This document shows, in pieces, positions 19,131 to 28,196 of a stretch of DNA of 64,000 nucleotides; position 1 is the stretch's first letter, and each line of letters starts with the position of its first letter. The notes below the pieces were generated by a model that saw only the letters and a list, made by a program, of their open reading frames with translations, was not told the origin of the DNA and made no database searches. This DNA comes from Azohydromonas australica DSM 1124 (GTDB lineage Bacteria > Pseudomonadota > Gammaproteobacteria > Burkholderiales > Burkholderiaceae_C), in assembly GCF_000430725.1 (NCBI RefSeq), contig NZ_AUMO01000052.1:25956-89955 (forward strand). The letters are read 5' to 3'. The position numbers and the translations under genes were made by a program.

Positions 19131-20063
19131 TCAGCGATAGCCCAGGGCCGCGTTCATGCGGCCGCCACGGCCGTCGAAATAGGAAAGCTCGGCGGGCTGC
19201 AGGTCATGGCGCCAGCGCTCGTCGAGCTTGATGCCCTTGCCCGGCGCAAAGCGGGTGGCGTTGCCGTTGACCATGTGGCGCACGGCACCGTCGAGCTGAA
19301 GCATGGATTCCTGGAAGCGCAGCCCCACGAAGTCGCACAACGTCTCGCCCGCCCGCCGCGGCGCGCTGGCGATGTCCTCGTACTTGAGCTGCATGCGCGC
19401 CTCGGCCGGCACGTGCTTCTCCAGCAGGGCCAGCGCCCGGCCGTAGTAGCTCAGCCAGCCGCGCACGCTTTCCTCCCGGTCGCGCCCGCTGCTGCGCCGC
19501 GACAGGTAGACGCCCCGCCCGTCCCGGGTCACGAGCAGGATGCGCACGGTGTCCGGGTCCCGCTGGTAGAGCTCTACCGCCTCCCGGACGTTCTTGGACG
19601 AGTCGATCACCACCTCCTTGTCCCAGGCGGCGGCCACGGCCTCGTACAGCCTCATCTTGTTCACCAGGGCCTGCTCGTAGGTCGGCGGCACCGGGCAGTG
19701 CGAGCGCACCCCCTCGGGCAGCAGATCCCGCATCGCCATCCAGCTCTTGCGCACGCGAACCCCAGCCAGGAAGCCGCGCGTCTGGTGCGCCTGGTCCACG
19801 TAGGTCCAGGCCACGGCGTCCCACAGCCGGAAGCGGTACGGCTCCTGCGGATCGAAACCCCAGGGCGCAAGCCGCTTGAATACGGCCTGCCAGTCCGGGC
19901 AATCCCGCACCAGCGCCCCGCAGGAACAGCGCTCGCCGACGCGGATGGCCTTGGCCAGAAAATTCACCTCGCCCAGCGAGGTGGCCTGCGGATGTCCGCC
20001 CAGGAACATGTCCGTCAGCGTCGAACCACAGCGTGCTGCCGAACAGACGTAAAGCACCTTCAT
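19131..20063 (-). CDS. Sulfotransferase 3 of the EPS operon
   Basis: Sulfotransferase of 310 residues. The PAPS loop CSAARCGSTL is right at the N-terminus (7-16), VIDSSKN lies mid-protein, and VTRDGRGVYLSRR forms the 3-phosphate site. A cysteine-rich loop (ERCSCGALVRDC, about 44-55) is characteristic of one bacterial sulfotransferase subgroup. It lies 9 bases after sulfotransferase 4 and 4 bases before the GT4 gene. Its sequence is unlike sulfotransferases 1 and 2, suggesting a different acceptor position. Confidence 0.87.
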   Translation of the reverse strand: MKVLYVCSAARCGSTLTDMFLGGHPQATSLGEVNFLAKAIRVGERCSCGALVRDCPDWQAVFKRLAPWGFDPQEPYRFRLWDAVAWTYVDQAHQTRGFLAGVRVRKSWMAMRDLLPEGVRSHCPVPPTYEQALVNKMRLYEAVAAAWDKEVVIDSSKNVREAVELYQRDPDTVRILLVTRDGRGVYLSRRSSGRDREESVRGWLSYYGRALALLEKHVPAEARMQLKYEDIASAPRRAGETLCDFVGLRFQESMLQLDGAVRHMVNGNATRFAPGKGIKLDERWRHDLQPAELSYFDGRGGRMNAALGYR

Positions 20064-20072
20064 TGCCTCGCC

Positions 20073-20786
20073 TCAAAAACAGTATCCGAACTGTTCGATA
20101 TCCCGCGCATAGATTTGCGCCACCCGCTGGCGACTGGCGTCGGAGTAATAGTCCCTGTAGGAAAGCCGCCGGCTGGCATTCACCAGTGGCAGCTCGCAGC
20201 GGCAACCCAGCTGGTCGGCCACGTACTGGAAATCGTCCGCCAGGCGTTCGAAGCGCCCCACAAAATCCATGCAGACGTGGCCTTGCCCATTCACCACGAA
20301 TTCCCATTGCGGGACGAAGTGAATCTGGGTATAGACGTTGCGCGTATCCAACCACTGGAGCACGAACTCGTCGAAAGACGGGTACTGGCTCAGTACGGAA
20401 CGCCCCCAGGACGCATCGCGCTCGTTGCCGCCACCCTGTGACAGGTAGGTATAGGCGGAGACGATGCGGTCCCAGGGGTTGCGTACGAACGTGAACTTGA
20501 AATATTCGTCAAACGCTTGGCCACCGAACAAGGCACGGTAGGCCCGTGCCGTCAGGTGTCCTCCTCCCTTGCAGTCGAACAAGGCTGTGCACAACGATAT
20601 TCCAGCGGTCTTGGGAATGTGCACAAAAATGCAGCGATTCTCGTCAAAAGGGCTCAGGCAATAATCTTCCGAGTCCGGCATCGTGCGAAGGCGGCGCAAC
20701 GGCCCATTGGGCTTGTAAGCTCTCAACAGTTGTCTGTACCCCCAGGGCACCGAGCGGCGGTAAATGGACTGGATGACTGCATGCAT
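20073..20786 (-). CDS. Sulfotransferase 4 of the EPS operon (Sulfotransfer_2 type)
   Basis: Protein of 237 residues of the carbohydrate sulfotransferase family 2 (chondroitin/HNK-1 type). The hallmark HIPKTAG is at residues 56-62 and RNPWDRIVSAY forms the 3-phosphate site. The start is fixed by CCAGGAG about 6 bases before the ATG at 20786; a longer form reaching 20837 would overlap the upstream gene and lacks such a site. It is shorter than many relatives but has both binding motifs. GC content is lower than the window average. Confidence 0.87.
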   Translation of the reverse strand: MHAVIQSIYRRSVPWGYRQLLRAYKPNGPLRRLRTMPDSEDYCLSPFDENRCIFVHIPKTAGISLCTALFDCKGGGHLTARAYRALFGGQAFDEYFKFTFVRNPWDRIVSAYTYLSQGGGNERDASWGRSVLSQYPSFDEFVLQWLDTRNVYTQIHFVPQWEFVVNGQGHVCMDFVGRFERLADDFQYVADQLGCRCELPLVNASRRLSYRDYYSDASRQRVAQIYARDIEQFGYCF

Positions 20787-20829
20787 CTGTACTCCTGGCA
20801 ATTGACAAGCCCGTTCCATTTCCATCCGG

Positions 20830-21729
20830 TCACGCATAGCCCCAGCGAATCAGGGTATCCCGCTGAAGTGCGGTGACGCTTTCACGGTCCGCCGCGGACC
20901 ATTTGCGTCGCCATGAGGCATCCACCGGCTTGATGGACAGGGAAGCGATGAAATCCTCGTACTCCCGATCGGCATACGCTTGCACGCCCATGAAGCGAAG
21001 CAGCTTGCGTAACTCGTCATGCGGATCGGCCAGCAATTGTTCGTAATGCAGGGTGTGCTTCGACGCGGCTTCAACGGTTTGCAACCCGCGCTCGATCTGG
21101 TGCATGCCCTCGACCCAGTTACGGGCCGCGATATGCAATTCGCTGACCCCTTCGGCCTTGAGTTCGCGCGGCGTCTTACCGGCCCAGAACAACTGGTGGT
21201 CCGCCCACCAGCCCACCCTCACCAGAGAATCGGCCACGCTGCGTCCGTCCCGCACCAAGTGCACGAACTTGCAGCGTGGAAAAGCCTGGCGCAGCACCGC
21301 CACGCGCCGGTTGTTGGCCGTGCGCTTGCAGACCACCACGTCGCCGCCGCCTTGCTGCAATACTGATTCAAAGGTGTTTCTCAGCCGGCCAAGGCCGGTT
21401 TCTGCCAGCACGAAATCATGCGGCGGCGTGGGCGGAATCCCAGCGCGCTCGAAAACGCTTTCGGCTTCCGCGGGTGCAGGTATCCAGAACTGCGACCATC
21501 CGCGCCGCCCCTCGAAATAGGCATTGCCCTGTCCGCCGAACCAGGCTTTGCGCTTGAGCGCCATCGAACGGCGTGGAATCTGGTGCATCATCGCCAGGCC
21601 GGGTAGCGCCGGCAGACGGCTCTGGTAATTACTCAAATAACCGACCGCGGGATGCGCCGCCAGCAATTTGTACAGCAACGTGGTCCCGGAACGGCCGGAA
21701 CCCAGAATGAAGACAACCTTGTCATCCAT
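20830..21729 (-). CDS. Sulfotransferase 5 of the EPS operon
   Basis: Sulfotransferase of 299 residues. The PAPS loop GSGRSGTTLL is at residues 10-19, and HLVRDGRSVADSL forms the 3-phosphate site (Sulfotransfer_3-like). The ATG at 21729 has a GAGG about 9 bases upstream and overlaps the end of the polymerase gene by eight bases. The long central Trp-rich region may hold the acceptor site. Acceptor unknown. Confidence 0.87.
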   Translation of the reverse strand: MDDKVVFILGSGRSGTTLLYKLLAAHPAVGYLSNYQSRLPALPGLAMMHQIPRRSMALKRKAWFGGQGNAYFEGRRGWSQFWIPAPAEAESVFERAGIPPTPPHDFVLAETGLGRLRNTFESVLQQGGGDVVVCKRTANNRRVAVLRQAFPRCKFVHLVRDGRSVADSLVRVGWWADHQLFWAGKTPRELKAEGVSELHIAARNWVEGMHQIERGLQTVEAASKHTLHYEQLLADPHDELRKLLRFMGVQAYADREYEDFIASLSIKPVDASWRRKWSAADRESVTALQRDTLIRWGYA

Positions 21730-23311
21730 GCAGATACCTCGGAGTCGCGTGCTTGCGTGCCATATCCGTTTTCGTGTTGTTCTCGGAACCATCCTGAGGC
21801 GCGAGGGCCGGGCCCGCCGCTCGAATCAGGCTGCCCAGCCGGACCACACGCCACCAGTAGGCTGAATATCCCAGCATGAACACCATGAGAAATTGCGAGG
21901 GAGCCGCGCGCAACGCAAAATTACTGTACGGCAATGTGATGGCATAAATCATCAGCCCGGCCGCGGCCGCCTCCAGCAGGGCCTTGTGCTCCACCGGCAC
22001 CAGGGGCGAGCGGGCACTGCCCGCGCAGTTCATGCCGGCCAGCACCAGCACGGCCATCAATAGCACATGCCCGATGACACCGGTTTCCCATAACAGTACG
22101 TTGGTACTGGTCATGTCGAGTGGATAGGGAAACTGCCGCACCAGTTCGCCCGTGCCGATGGAGGAAATCTGCGTGGCTCCGATGCCATAACCCAGCAGGG
22201 CATGGAAGGGATCGCCGTAACGCACGCTGCGCTGCCACCAGTCCGCCATGCGTGCTGCCCGACTGACCACCACGCCACCACCCTCGGAGCGGCTGTGCAC
22301 CTCCTCCGGGTTGAGCTGGTTCTTCACGGCTTCCAGCGGCGACGTGGGCATCTTGCCGGACAGCGTCATGCCGCGGTTGGCATAGAAAGTGTTCTCGTAG
22401 ACCAGGAGCAGCGTACCCATCAGCGCCACGGAAATCAGGACGGCGCCCACGCTCAGCGCCGGCCGCTGCAGCAGTTCCCGGTAGTACACCAGTGCAAATA
22501 CCACCGGCACCAGCAATACCGCAGCCTTGACCTCTGATAGGCCCAAGGAACCGAGAATGGAAAGGAGCACCAGGATGGCCAGGCCCCGGTGAATCTGGCG
22601 TGTCCGCCACAGCGATAGCACGGCCGCCATGGCGATCAGCAGGAAAATACCCATGCCATGGCTGGCACCGCCGCCTTCCATATTGCCGGGGAAAGTGCCG
22701 ACCACGGCATCCCAGGGCGACAGGCGACTGGACGCCTTGGCCACCACCAGATACTGGTACAAGGCCACTGGCAACTGAATCACGGCACAAACCAGCAAGG
22801 CTTTCCAGGCCAGCGCCATGTCACGCGGCCCCAGCATGCCGACCGCGAGGGCCAGCGCGACGGACCAGAATGCGAAATAGGCCCGCGACGCCACGGCCAC
22901 CTCGCCCACCATCGGTGAACTCAACGCCGTGCTGCACACTGCCACCACCACGAACATGGCCAGGATGAAAAGCCACAGGGGCCAGCCCGCGTCCATGGTG
23001 GGCTTTTTGGGTCTGAGCACGAAGGCTGCCAGCGGCACATAAAGGGCCAGCGTCAGCAGGGGCGGAACCCAGCGTGCGGAGTCCAGCTTGGCGAAATACA
23101 TCACCGGCCCGACGAGCACCATGGACACGACCAATATGGACCAGAAGGCCAGCCGTGCGGGAATGACGAACAGCACCAGCAGGCCGATCAGGCCCACGAA
23201 AGGCGCCAGGAACGCCGGGCGCCCCAGGGCCGCCGCCATACCCATCAGCACGGCGAAGCCCAGGCCAAGAAACAACAGCGGCAAGGAACCGCGGGATGGA
23301 TTGGAAATCAT
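21722..23311 (-). CDS. O-antigen ligase/polymerase-like EPS polymerase
   Basis: Membrane protein of 529 residues with about 12 hydrophobic helices and one large periplasmic loop (roughly residues 300-400), the usual arrangement of Wzy/WaaL-type proteins. The loop includes RSEGGGVVVSRAARM, and a short GYGIGATQISS segment follows it. In this context it most likely polymerises repeat units after Wzx flipping. It overlaps epsI by four bases upstream and sulfotransferase 5 by eight downstream. Confidence 0.82.
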   Translation of the reverse strand: MISNPSRGSLPLLFLGLGFAVLMGMAAALGRPAFLAPFVGLIGLLVLFVIPARLAFWSILVVSMVLVGPVMYFAKLDSARWVPPLLTLALYVPLAAFVLRPKKPTMDAGWPLWLFILAMFVVVAVCSTALSSPMVGEVAVASRAYFAFWSVALALAVGMLGPRDMALAWKALLVCAVIQLPVALYQYLVVAKASSRLSPWDAVVGTFPGNMEGGGASHGMGIFLLIAMAAVLSLWRTRQIHRGLAILVLLSILGSLGLSEVKAAVLLVPVVFALVYYRELLQRPALSVGAVLISVALMGTLLLVYENTFYANRGMTLSGKMPTSPLEAVKNQLNPEEVHSRSEGGGVVVSRAARMADWWQRSVRYGDPFHALLGYGIGATQISSIGTGELVRQFPYPLDMTSTNVLLWETGVIGHVLLMAVLVLAGMNCAGSARSPLVPVEHKALLEAAAAGLMIYAITLPYSNFALRAAPSQFLMVFMLGYSAYWWRVVRLGSLIRAAGPALAPQDGSENNTKTDMARKHATPRYLHG

Positions 23312-24030
23312 AGTGCCGCCGTTTTTGAATTTGCCGAGGGGCTGGAAACGCTGCCCATCAGCCGCTGGCGCATGGACGTATCCAGGCTGGCGACAAGAGC
23401 GCGCACGAATTCTTCATGGCGCCTGAAGGCGACTTCGGAATCCCGATCCAGGCTGGACACCCGCACCAAAATGCCGTCCGGAATCAGGCCGCGCACGCCA
23501 TAGCGCAACTGGGCCAACTTCATTCCGGTGCCCGAGGTGACGGCTTGGTCGCCGACCACGATCCAGTAGGTAATGGGCTCATTCCGGTTACCCATGCGAG
23601 CCCGCAGGCGGCGCACTGGCAGTTCCTGACCGTCCACTGCCAAAGTGCCGACCCGGTTGAAGACGATTTCAAGGCCTTGGGCGGGATAACAGATTTCAGG
23701 CTTGTGCGCGGTTGTGCCGTCGGACTGGTCACCGCCATAAGCCATGGACAGCATGATGTGCCGCCCTTGCTGGTCCACATAAGTCCGCGACAGCACTTGG
23801 TTGTAGATTCGGTCCAGCTTGGCCTGGACTTCGGGCGAAGGCAGTATCACCGGCAAACTGTCATCCACGCGCCATTCACCAAAATGCTTGGGAATGCTGG
23901 ATTCCAGGCTGCCCAGCGGCGAGGCATCCGCCACCTTGATGGATGGGCGCAGCGCATACGCCAGCCACGACGACAGTGCCATCGCCAGGAAAACCAGCAG
24001 CATCCGCAGGTGCAGAGACGAAAGCTTCAT
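23308..24030 (-). CDS. epsI: EpsI family protein associated with exosortase B
   Basis: Protein of 240 residues with an N-terminal membrane anchor (about 8-28) and a periplasmic EpsI domain (GEWRVDDSLPVILPSPEVQ, then the conserved HKPEICYPAQG and an ITYWIVVGD strand). EpsI proteins accompany or are fused to exosortases and are thought to help EPS production or sorting; their chemistry is not settled. ATGA overlaps join it to xrtB upstream and to the polymerase downstream. Confidence 0.92.
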   Translation of the reverse strand: MKLSSLHLRMLLVFLAMALSSWLAYALRPSIKVADASPLGSLESSIPKHFGEWRVDDSLPVILPSPEVQAKLDRIYNQVLSRTYVDQQGRHIMLSMAYGGDQSDGTTAHKPEICYPAQGLEIVFNRVGTLAVDGQELPVRRLRARMGNRNEPITYWIVVGDQAVTSGTGMKLAQLRYGVRGLIPDGILVRVSSLDRDSEVAFRRHEEFVRALVASLDTSMRQRLMGSVSSPSANSKTAAL

Positions 24031-24902
24031 GCAGCTGCCCCCTTTCGCTCAGGAAAAAGGCGGCCCAGCGGATAGTCCACCAGCAGCATCAACGTCAGCG
24101 CCACCAAAAACAGCAGGATACCGGCAAACCCGTGCACGAATCCCTGCCCGGCAGCGTCACCAAAATGATAAGTCACCAGCACCAGTACCATGACCCGGAT
24201 GACGTTGGAGCAAAACGAAATCGGCACGATGCACACAGCCAGCGCCACGTTGCGCGCCACGGACTTGTAATTCATGAGGTTCATGTACAGCAAGCCGAGC
24301 GCTTCCAGCGTGAACATCGAATTCAGTCCGGCACAGGCATCGGCCACGAACAGCTGGTATTGACCGATATTGAGCATGGCACCCGTGCGCGCGACGGGAT
24401 AACCGATGCCATACAGCACGGCCTCCGCCACCGTGGAAACCGCCGTTTTCAAAGGTGCCGTCAGCGCCGCCACCAGGGCATTGGGCAGCGGTGCCATGAA
24501 CAGCAGGAAAAACAGCGGAAACCACAGCAGCTTGACGGCGGCCCAGCCGCGGAACATCAGCAGCAGGCCAATCCAGAGAAATATCTGGGACCCGACCTCG
24601 AAAGCGATGACCGACTGGGAACGCCCGAACACGTAGAGCAGCAGCGCGACCAGGAAGATCGACGTACCGAGCCAGGGCCTGGGCGTGGCGGGCAGCGCCA
24701 TGACTTCGTGCCGCTTCCTGTAGGCCAGCCAGTAGCTGACCGCCAGGATGATCGGCCCGTGCCCCTGCTCGTCAGAGGCCCAGGTGGTGTGCGAGAGGTC
24801 GTAGAAGGTCGGCAGGTAGAGCAGGCCGAATCCCAGGCCCAGCAGCCAGACGGGCCAGGCCGACACCGGCCAGGCGGGTTGAAACAGACCTGTGGCTCTC
24901 AT
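24027..24902 (-). CDS. xrtB: Exosortase B
   Basis: Polytopic transpeptidase-like enzyme of 291 residues that cleaves and processes PEP-CTERM tags. The proposed catalytic residues are visible: Cys190 in VADACAGLNSM, Arg236 in SNVIRV and His257 in FVHGFAG. About eight transmembrane helices; an N-terminal EQGHGP motif (45-50) is typical. Its location between epsG and epsI is the arrangement known for exosortase type B in betaproteobacteria. The only substrate seen here is the PEP-CTERM protein at 3709-4278. Confidence 0.93.
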   Translation of the reverse strand: MRATGLFQPAWPVSAWPVWLLGLGFGLLYLPTFYDLSHTTWASDEQGHGPIILAVSYWLAYRKRHEVMALPATPRPWLGTSIFLVALLLYVFGRSQSVIAFEVGSQIFLWIGLLLMFRGWAAVKLLWFPLFFLLFMAPLPNALVAALTAPLKTAVSTVAEAVLYGIGYPVARTGAMLNIGQYQLFVADACAGLNSMFTLEALGLLYMNLMNYKSVARNVALAVCIVPISFCSNVIRVMVLVLVTYHFGDAAGQGFVHGFAGILLFLVALTLMLLVDYPLGRLFPERKGAAA

Positions 24903-24932
24903 GCTGTGTATCCACGCCTCAAGGTCCGGTAC

Positions 24933-25874
24933 TCAGTACTCGTTCATCACCACACCGCACTGGCGCACGGGCACGCTGCGCAAGGCCGTGGTCAGGTCCT
25001 GCAGCGAGGAGGCCCGACTGCGGCCCGCGCGCACCATCGTCAGCACGCCGTCACAGCGGGCCGCGATGACAGGCGCGTCCGTGCCGTGGACATAGGCCGG
25101 CGTATCGACCACCACGTAATCGAACTTGGAGCACAGCTCGCGCATCAGCAGCCCGAAGGCCGGCCGCTCGACCAGCTCCAGTGGGTTCGGCGGCACCGCC
25201 CCCACCGGCAGCAGGTACAGGCTGGGCAGTTCTTCCACCGGCCGGATCACGTTGATCAGCGTGCGGCCCGATAGCACACCCGACAGGCCTACCGTGTTGT
25301 CCACGCAGAAGACCTCGTGCTGGCGTGGGTTGCGCATGTCCGCGTCGATCAGCAGCGTGCGTCCGCCGAGCTGGGAGAAGGCAATGGCCAGGTTGGCGGA
25401 GAAGTAGGTCTTGCCGTCCCCGGTGTCGGGACTGACCACTGCCAGCGAGCGGGCGCCGGTCTCCTCGGTGAACAGCTGCATCATCAGCTGGCTGCGGATC
25501 GCCCTGAAGGCTTCGGACCGGAAGGAGAACGGGTCTCGCGCGGTCACCAGCTCGCTGCTGAGCAGGCTCTTGGAGTTGGCCGGATACGGGTAGTGGAACT
25601 GCTGCGACAGCGCCCACAGCACGTCGTTGCCGCTGGCCACGCCTAGCTCGATGGCCGCCTCGCCGAAGCGGATGCCCCGCTCCTTCTGGTGCTGCAGCAC
25701 CCGCTCAATCTGCTCGTCGCTGAGGTGGTTGGCGGACTTGATGATCTCGCCCAGCGGCCGTTCCTTGCCGGTCTCGCTGTCGTCCACGGAACCGGCCTGG
25801 TCGGCTTGGTAGCTGAACGAGGTTCCGGAGGTCCCGTCGCGCAAGGTCGAGCTGGGAATGCGATGGAGTTCCAT
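24933..25874 (-). CDS. epsG: EpsG chain-length-determinant tyrosine kinase with an N-terminal MshEN-like domain
   Basis: Cytoplasmic BY-kinase of 313 residues that partners EpsF in controlling polymer export. Kinase motifs: Walker A in SPDTGDGKT (148-156), Walker A-prime in LLIDADMR (174-181) and Walker B in VVVDTPA. There is no C-terminal tyrosine cluster; only the final residue is Tyr. Residues 40-63 and 69-92 are two 24-residue repeats, LGEIIKSANHL... and RFGEAAIELGV..., each ending in Q and separated by exactly five residues. This is the 24-5-24 layout of the MshEN c-di-GMP-binding domain. The first copy lacks the leading Arg (Pro40) and the central Gly (Asn49), so binding may be weak. 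Confidence 0.92.
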   Translation of the reverse strand: MELHRIPSSTLRDGTSGTSFSYQADQAGSVDDSETGKERPLGEIIKSANHLSDEQIERVLQHQKERGIRFGEAAIELGVASGNDVLWALSQQFHYPYPANSKSLLSSELVTARDPFSFRSEAFRAIRSQLMMQLFTEETGARSLAVVSPDTGDGKTYFSANLAIAFSQLGGRTLLIDADMRNPRQHEVFCVDNTVGLSGVLSGRTLINVIRPVEELPSLYLLPVGAVPPNPLELVERPAFGLLMRELCSKFDYVVVDTPAYVHGTDAPVIAARCDGVLTMVRAGRSRASSLQDLTTALRSVPVRQCGVVMNEY

Positions 25875-27295
25875 TAGGCCGCCTTTCCTTGATAGCCCAC
25901 CAGCCGCGTCTGCATCGACGCGCCACGCCGGGCACCGAACAGCCAGGTCTTGCGGTCAGGCTTGGGCAGATAACCGATGACGTGCAGATCGGCGAGCTGG
26001 GCCACGTCGTTGGGCGAGCGCACGCGGCGGTTCATGAACTCCAGCATCAGCGCCACGCCGACGGCCAGGATCGAGCCGAGGAACACGGCCACGATGCTGT
26101 TGAGCAGAATCTGCGGCGAGGACGGCTCGATGGGCTCCGTGGCGCGCGAGAACTCGATCAGGTTCGTCATCGTGGCCTGGCTCTCGATGCTGGTGGTGTT
26201 CAGGCGCGCCAGCACCGTGTCGTAGGCCTTCTGTGCGTTGTCCACGTCCCGCAGCAGCGAGGACATGCCGTCGCGCTGCGCCTTGAGCTTGAGCACCCGC
26301 TCGCGCTGCGTGTCCAGCGCGGCGCGGATCTCTGCCTCGCGGGACTGGTTGATGCGGTTGCTGACGACGACACCACCGGCCACGCGCGCCACTTCGCTGT
26401 TGACGCGGGAGCGCAGGCCGGCGATGGTGGCCTTGGCCTCCTGCACTTGCGGATGGGCGTCTCCCAGGCGGGCCGTGAGCTGGCTCAGCACCGATTCCTG
26501 CCGGGAGAGCTCGCCGCGCAACTGCGCCACCAAGCCGTTGTTGAGCACGTCCTGCACGCGGTCGCTGGCCACGTTGGCCGCGGCCTGCCGGCTGCTCGAC
26601 TCGGTAGCCACGGCCTGCACTGCCACCAGTTGCGAGGACAGCTCGTTGAGCCGCGCGGTCTCGATGTCGATGCGCTCGTCAGTGGCGACGATGCCGTTTT
26701 CACGCTGGTAGGTGGACAGGGCCGTCTGCGCCTTTTCCAGCTGCTGCCTCAGGCTCTTGGCCCGCTCGTCGAAGAAGGCCGTGGATTGCCGCGCCGGATC
26801 GACACGCAGTTCCAGCGCCGTCTCCAGATAGGCCTTCACGAAGGCATTGGCGGTAGCCGCCGCGAGTTTGCGGTCCGGCGACTTGTAATTGACGACGATG
26901 ATATTGGACTGGCCGGGGACCACCTGCAGGTTGATCTGCAGCATGTCGCCCAGCCAGGATTCGAACGAACCCACGCCTTGTGTCGCCTCCTGCCATTGCG
27001 CGCGCAGGTCCGCGTTTTCGTTCAGGCGCATCAACCGGGCCACACGCTGCGCGACGCGGTCGCTGTTGAGAATTTCCACTTGGCTGGTAATGACCTGGGG
27101 TACCAGTTGGCTGGCCAGGCTCATGCCCACGATCGGGTCAGGCGTGGCCACCTGCACCAATACGGAAGCGCTGCCGGTATAGGTCTTGGGCAATATCAGG
27201 CTGATGCCGATGGTCGTCACCAGGGTGGCGAGCAGGACGGCCATCACGACCTTCCAGCGCGCCACCAGGATGGCAAAGAATTGAGCAATGGACAT
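25874..27295 (-). CDS. epsF: EpsF chain-length determinant protein (Wzz/GNVR family)
   Basis: Inner-membrane co-polymerase of 473 residues. It has an N-terminal helix (about 14-36) after a short cytoplasmic tail, a periplasmic Wzz domain with long coiled-coil helices (about 170-370), and a C-terminal helix near residue 410-430 preceded by a Pro-rich segment (ATEPIEPSSPQ). The start is chosen from GAGGG before the ATG at 27295. The stop overlaps the epsG start by one base, as expected for proteins that form one complex. Confidence 0.92.
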   Translation of the reverse strand: MSIAQFFAILVARWKVVMAVLLATLVTTIGISLILPKTYTGSASVLVQVATPDPIVGMSLASQLVPQVITSQVEILNSDRVAQRVARLMRLNENADLRAQWQEATQGVGSFESWLGDMLQINLQVVPGQSNIIVVNYKSPDRKLAAATANAFVKAYLETALELRVDPARQSTAFFDERAKSLRQQLEKAQTALSTYQRENGIVATDERIDIETARLNELSSQLVAVQAVATESSSRQAAANVASDRVQDVLNNGLVAQLRGELSRQESVLSQLTARLGDAHPQVQEAKATIAGLRSRVNSEVARVAGGVVVSNRINQSREAEIRAALDTQRERVLKLKAQRDGMSSLLRDVDNAQKAYDTVLARLNTTSIESQATMTNLIEFSRATEPIEPSSPQILLNSIVAVFLGSILAVGVALMLEFMNRRVRSPNDVAQLADLHVIGYLPKPDRKTWLFGARRGASMQTRLVGYQGKAA

Positions 27296-27305
27296 GCGGT
27301 GACCC

Positions 27306-28196
27306 TCAGAAAATGCTCTCGCGGACGTACACCACATCGCCATCGCGCAGTGGTTCATTCATGGCGGGCTGCAATACCTCGATACGGCCGTCGGTACCCT
27401 TGCGGTGCACCTTCAAACCGCGGTCGGTGCCGCGCGGCGTCAATCCGCCGCCGGCCGCCAGGCCTTGCAGCAAGGTCATGCCGCGCTCCACGCGCAGCGG
27501 CCCGGGCCGCTGGACTTCGCCGTAGATGTAGGCGGTGGGCGCGCGGTCGACCCAGACCACGTCGCCGTCCTGGACCCGGGTTTCGAACGCCCCCTCCTGC
27601 TTGCCCGAGGCAAAGGCGTCGGAGAGGCTGATCTGGGTCTTGAACGGGCGGCCGTCGCGCACGCCCACCAGCGTCACGACGTCGGAGCCGGTGTCCGCTA
27701 CGCCGCCGGCCACGGCCAGCAGATCGGTCAGACGCATTTGCGCCATCTCTAGCGGATAGCGTCCGGGCCGGTTGACGTGGCCCAGGACCGCGGCCTGATT
27801 GCCGCGCACCTGCATGATGAGAATGGAAACCTGAGGCTGCTTGACGAAATTGCCGGAACTCAGGCCACTGGCAATTCGCTGCTCCGCCTGGGGCACCGTC
27901 AGGCCGCCGACTTTCACGGCGCCAATGAGGGGATAGGTGATCATCCCGCTGTCCGTGACGCGGGTTTCCAGCGTTAGGTCAGGGTTTTGAAACACCGAAA
28001 CCTTGAGCGTGTCGCCGGGGCCAAGCCTGTAATCGCCTGCATTGGCGGCGGATGAAGGTGCCGTGGCGACCGACGCGGGCGCCTGGGCCGCTGCCTGGCG
28101 CGCAGTACCCGTCTGGGATTGCGCCATGGTTGCCATGGACCATCCGACCAATGCGACGGAGATGCCGAGACGTACGAAACGCGCTGAGGAATTCAT
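27306..28196 (-). CDS. epsE: EpsE polysaccharide export outer-membrane protein (Wza-like)
   Basis: Secreted export protein of 296 residues. It has a signal peptide (about 1-25, ending TMA), a polysaccharide export domain (YRLGPGDTLKVSVF at about 56-69) and SLBB-type regions (VLGHVNRPGRYPLE and YIYGEVQRPGPLRVE). No lipobox cysteine is visible, unlike E. coli Wza. It overlaps epsD by four bases. Confidence 0.92.
   Translation of the reverse strand: MNSSARFVRLGISVALVGWSMATMAQSQTGTARQAAAQAPASVATAPSSAANAGDYRLGPGDTLKVSVFQNPDLTLETRVTDSGMITYPLIGAVKVGGLTVPQAEQRIASGLSSGNFVKQPQVSILIMQVRGNQAAVLGHVNRPGRYPLEMAQMRLTDLLAVAGGVADTGSDVVTLVGVRDGRPFKTQISLSDAFASGKQEGAFETRVQDGDVVWVDRAPTAYIYGEVQRPGPLRVERGMTLLQGLAAGGGLTPRGTDRGLKVHRKGTDGRIEVLQPAMNEPLRDGDVVYVRESIF

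Noticed and set aside
23943..25274. 443-residue plus-strand frame opposite xrtB and epsG
   Set aside because: Antisense shadow; both genes below it have catalytic motifs and overlapping starts.
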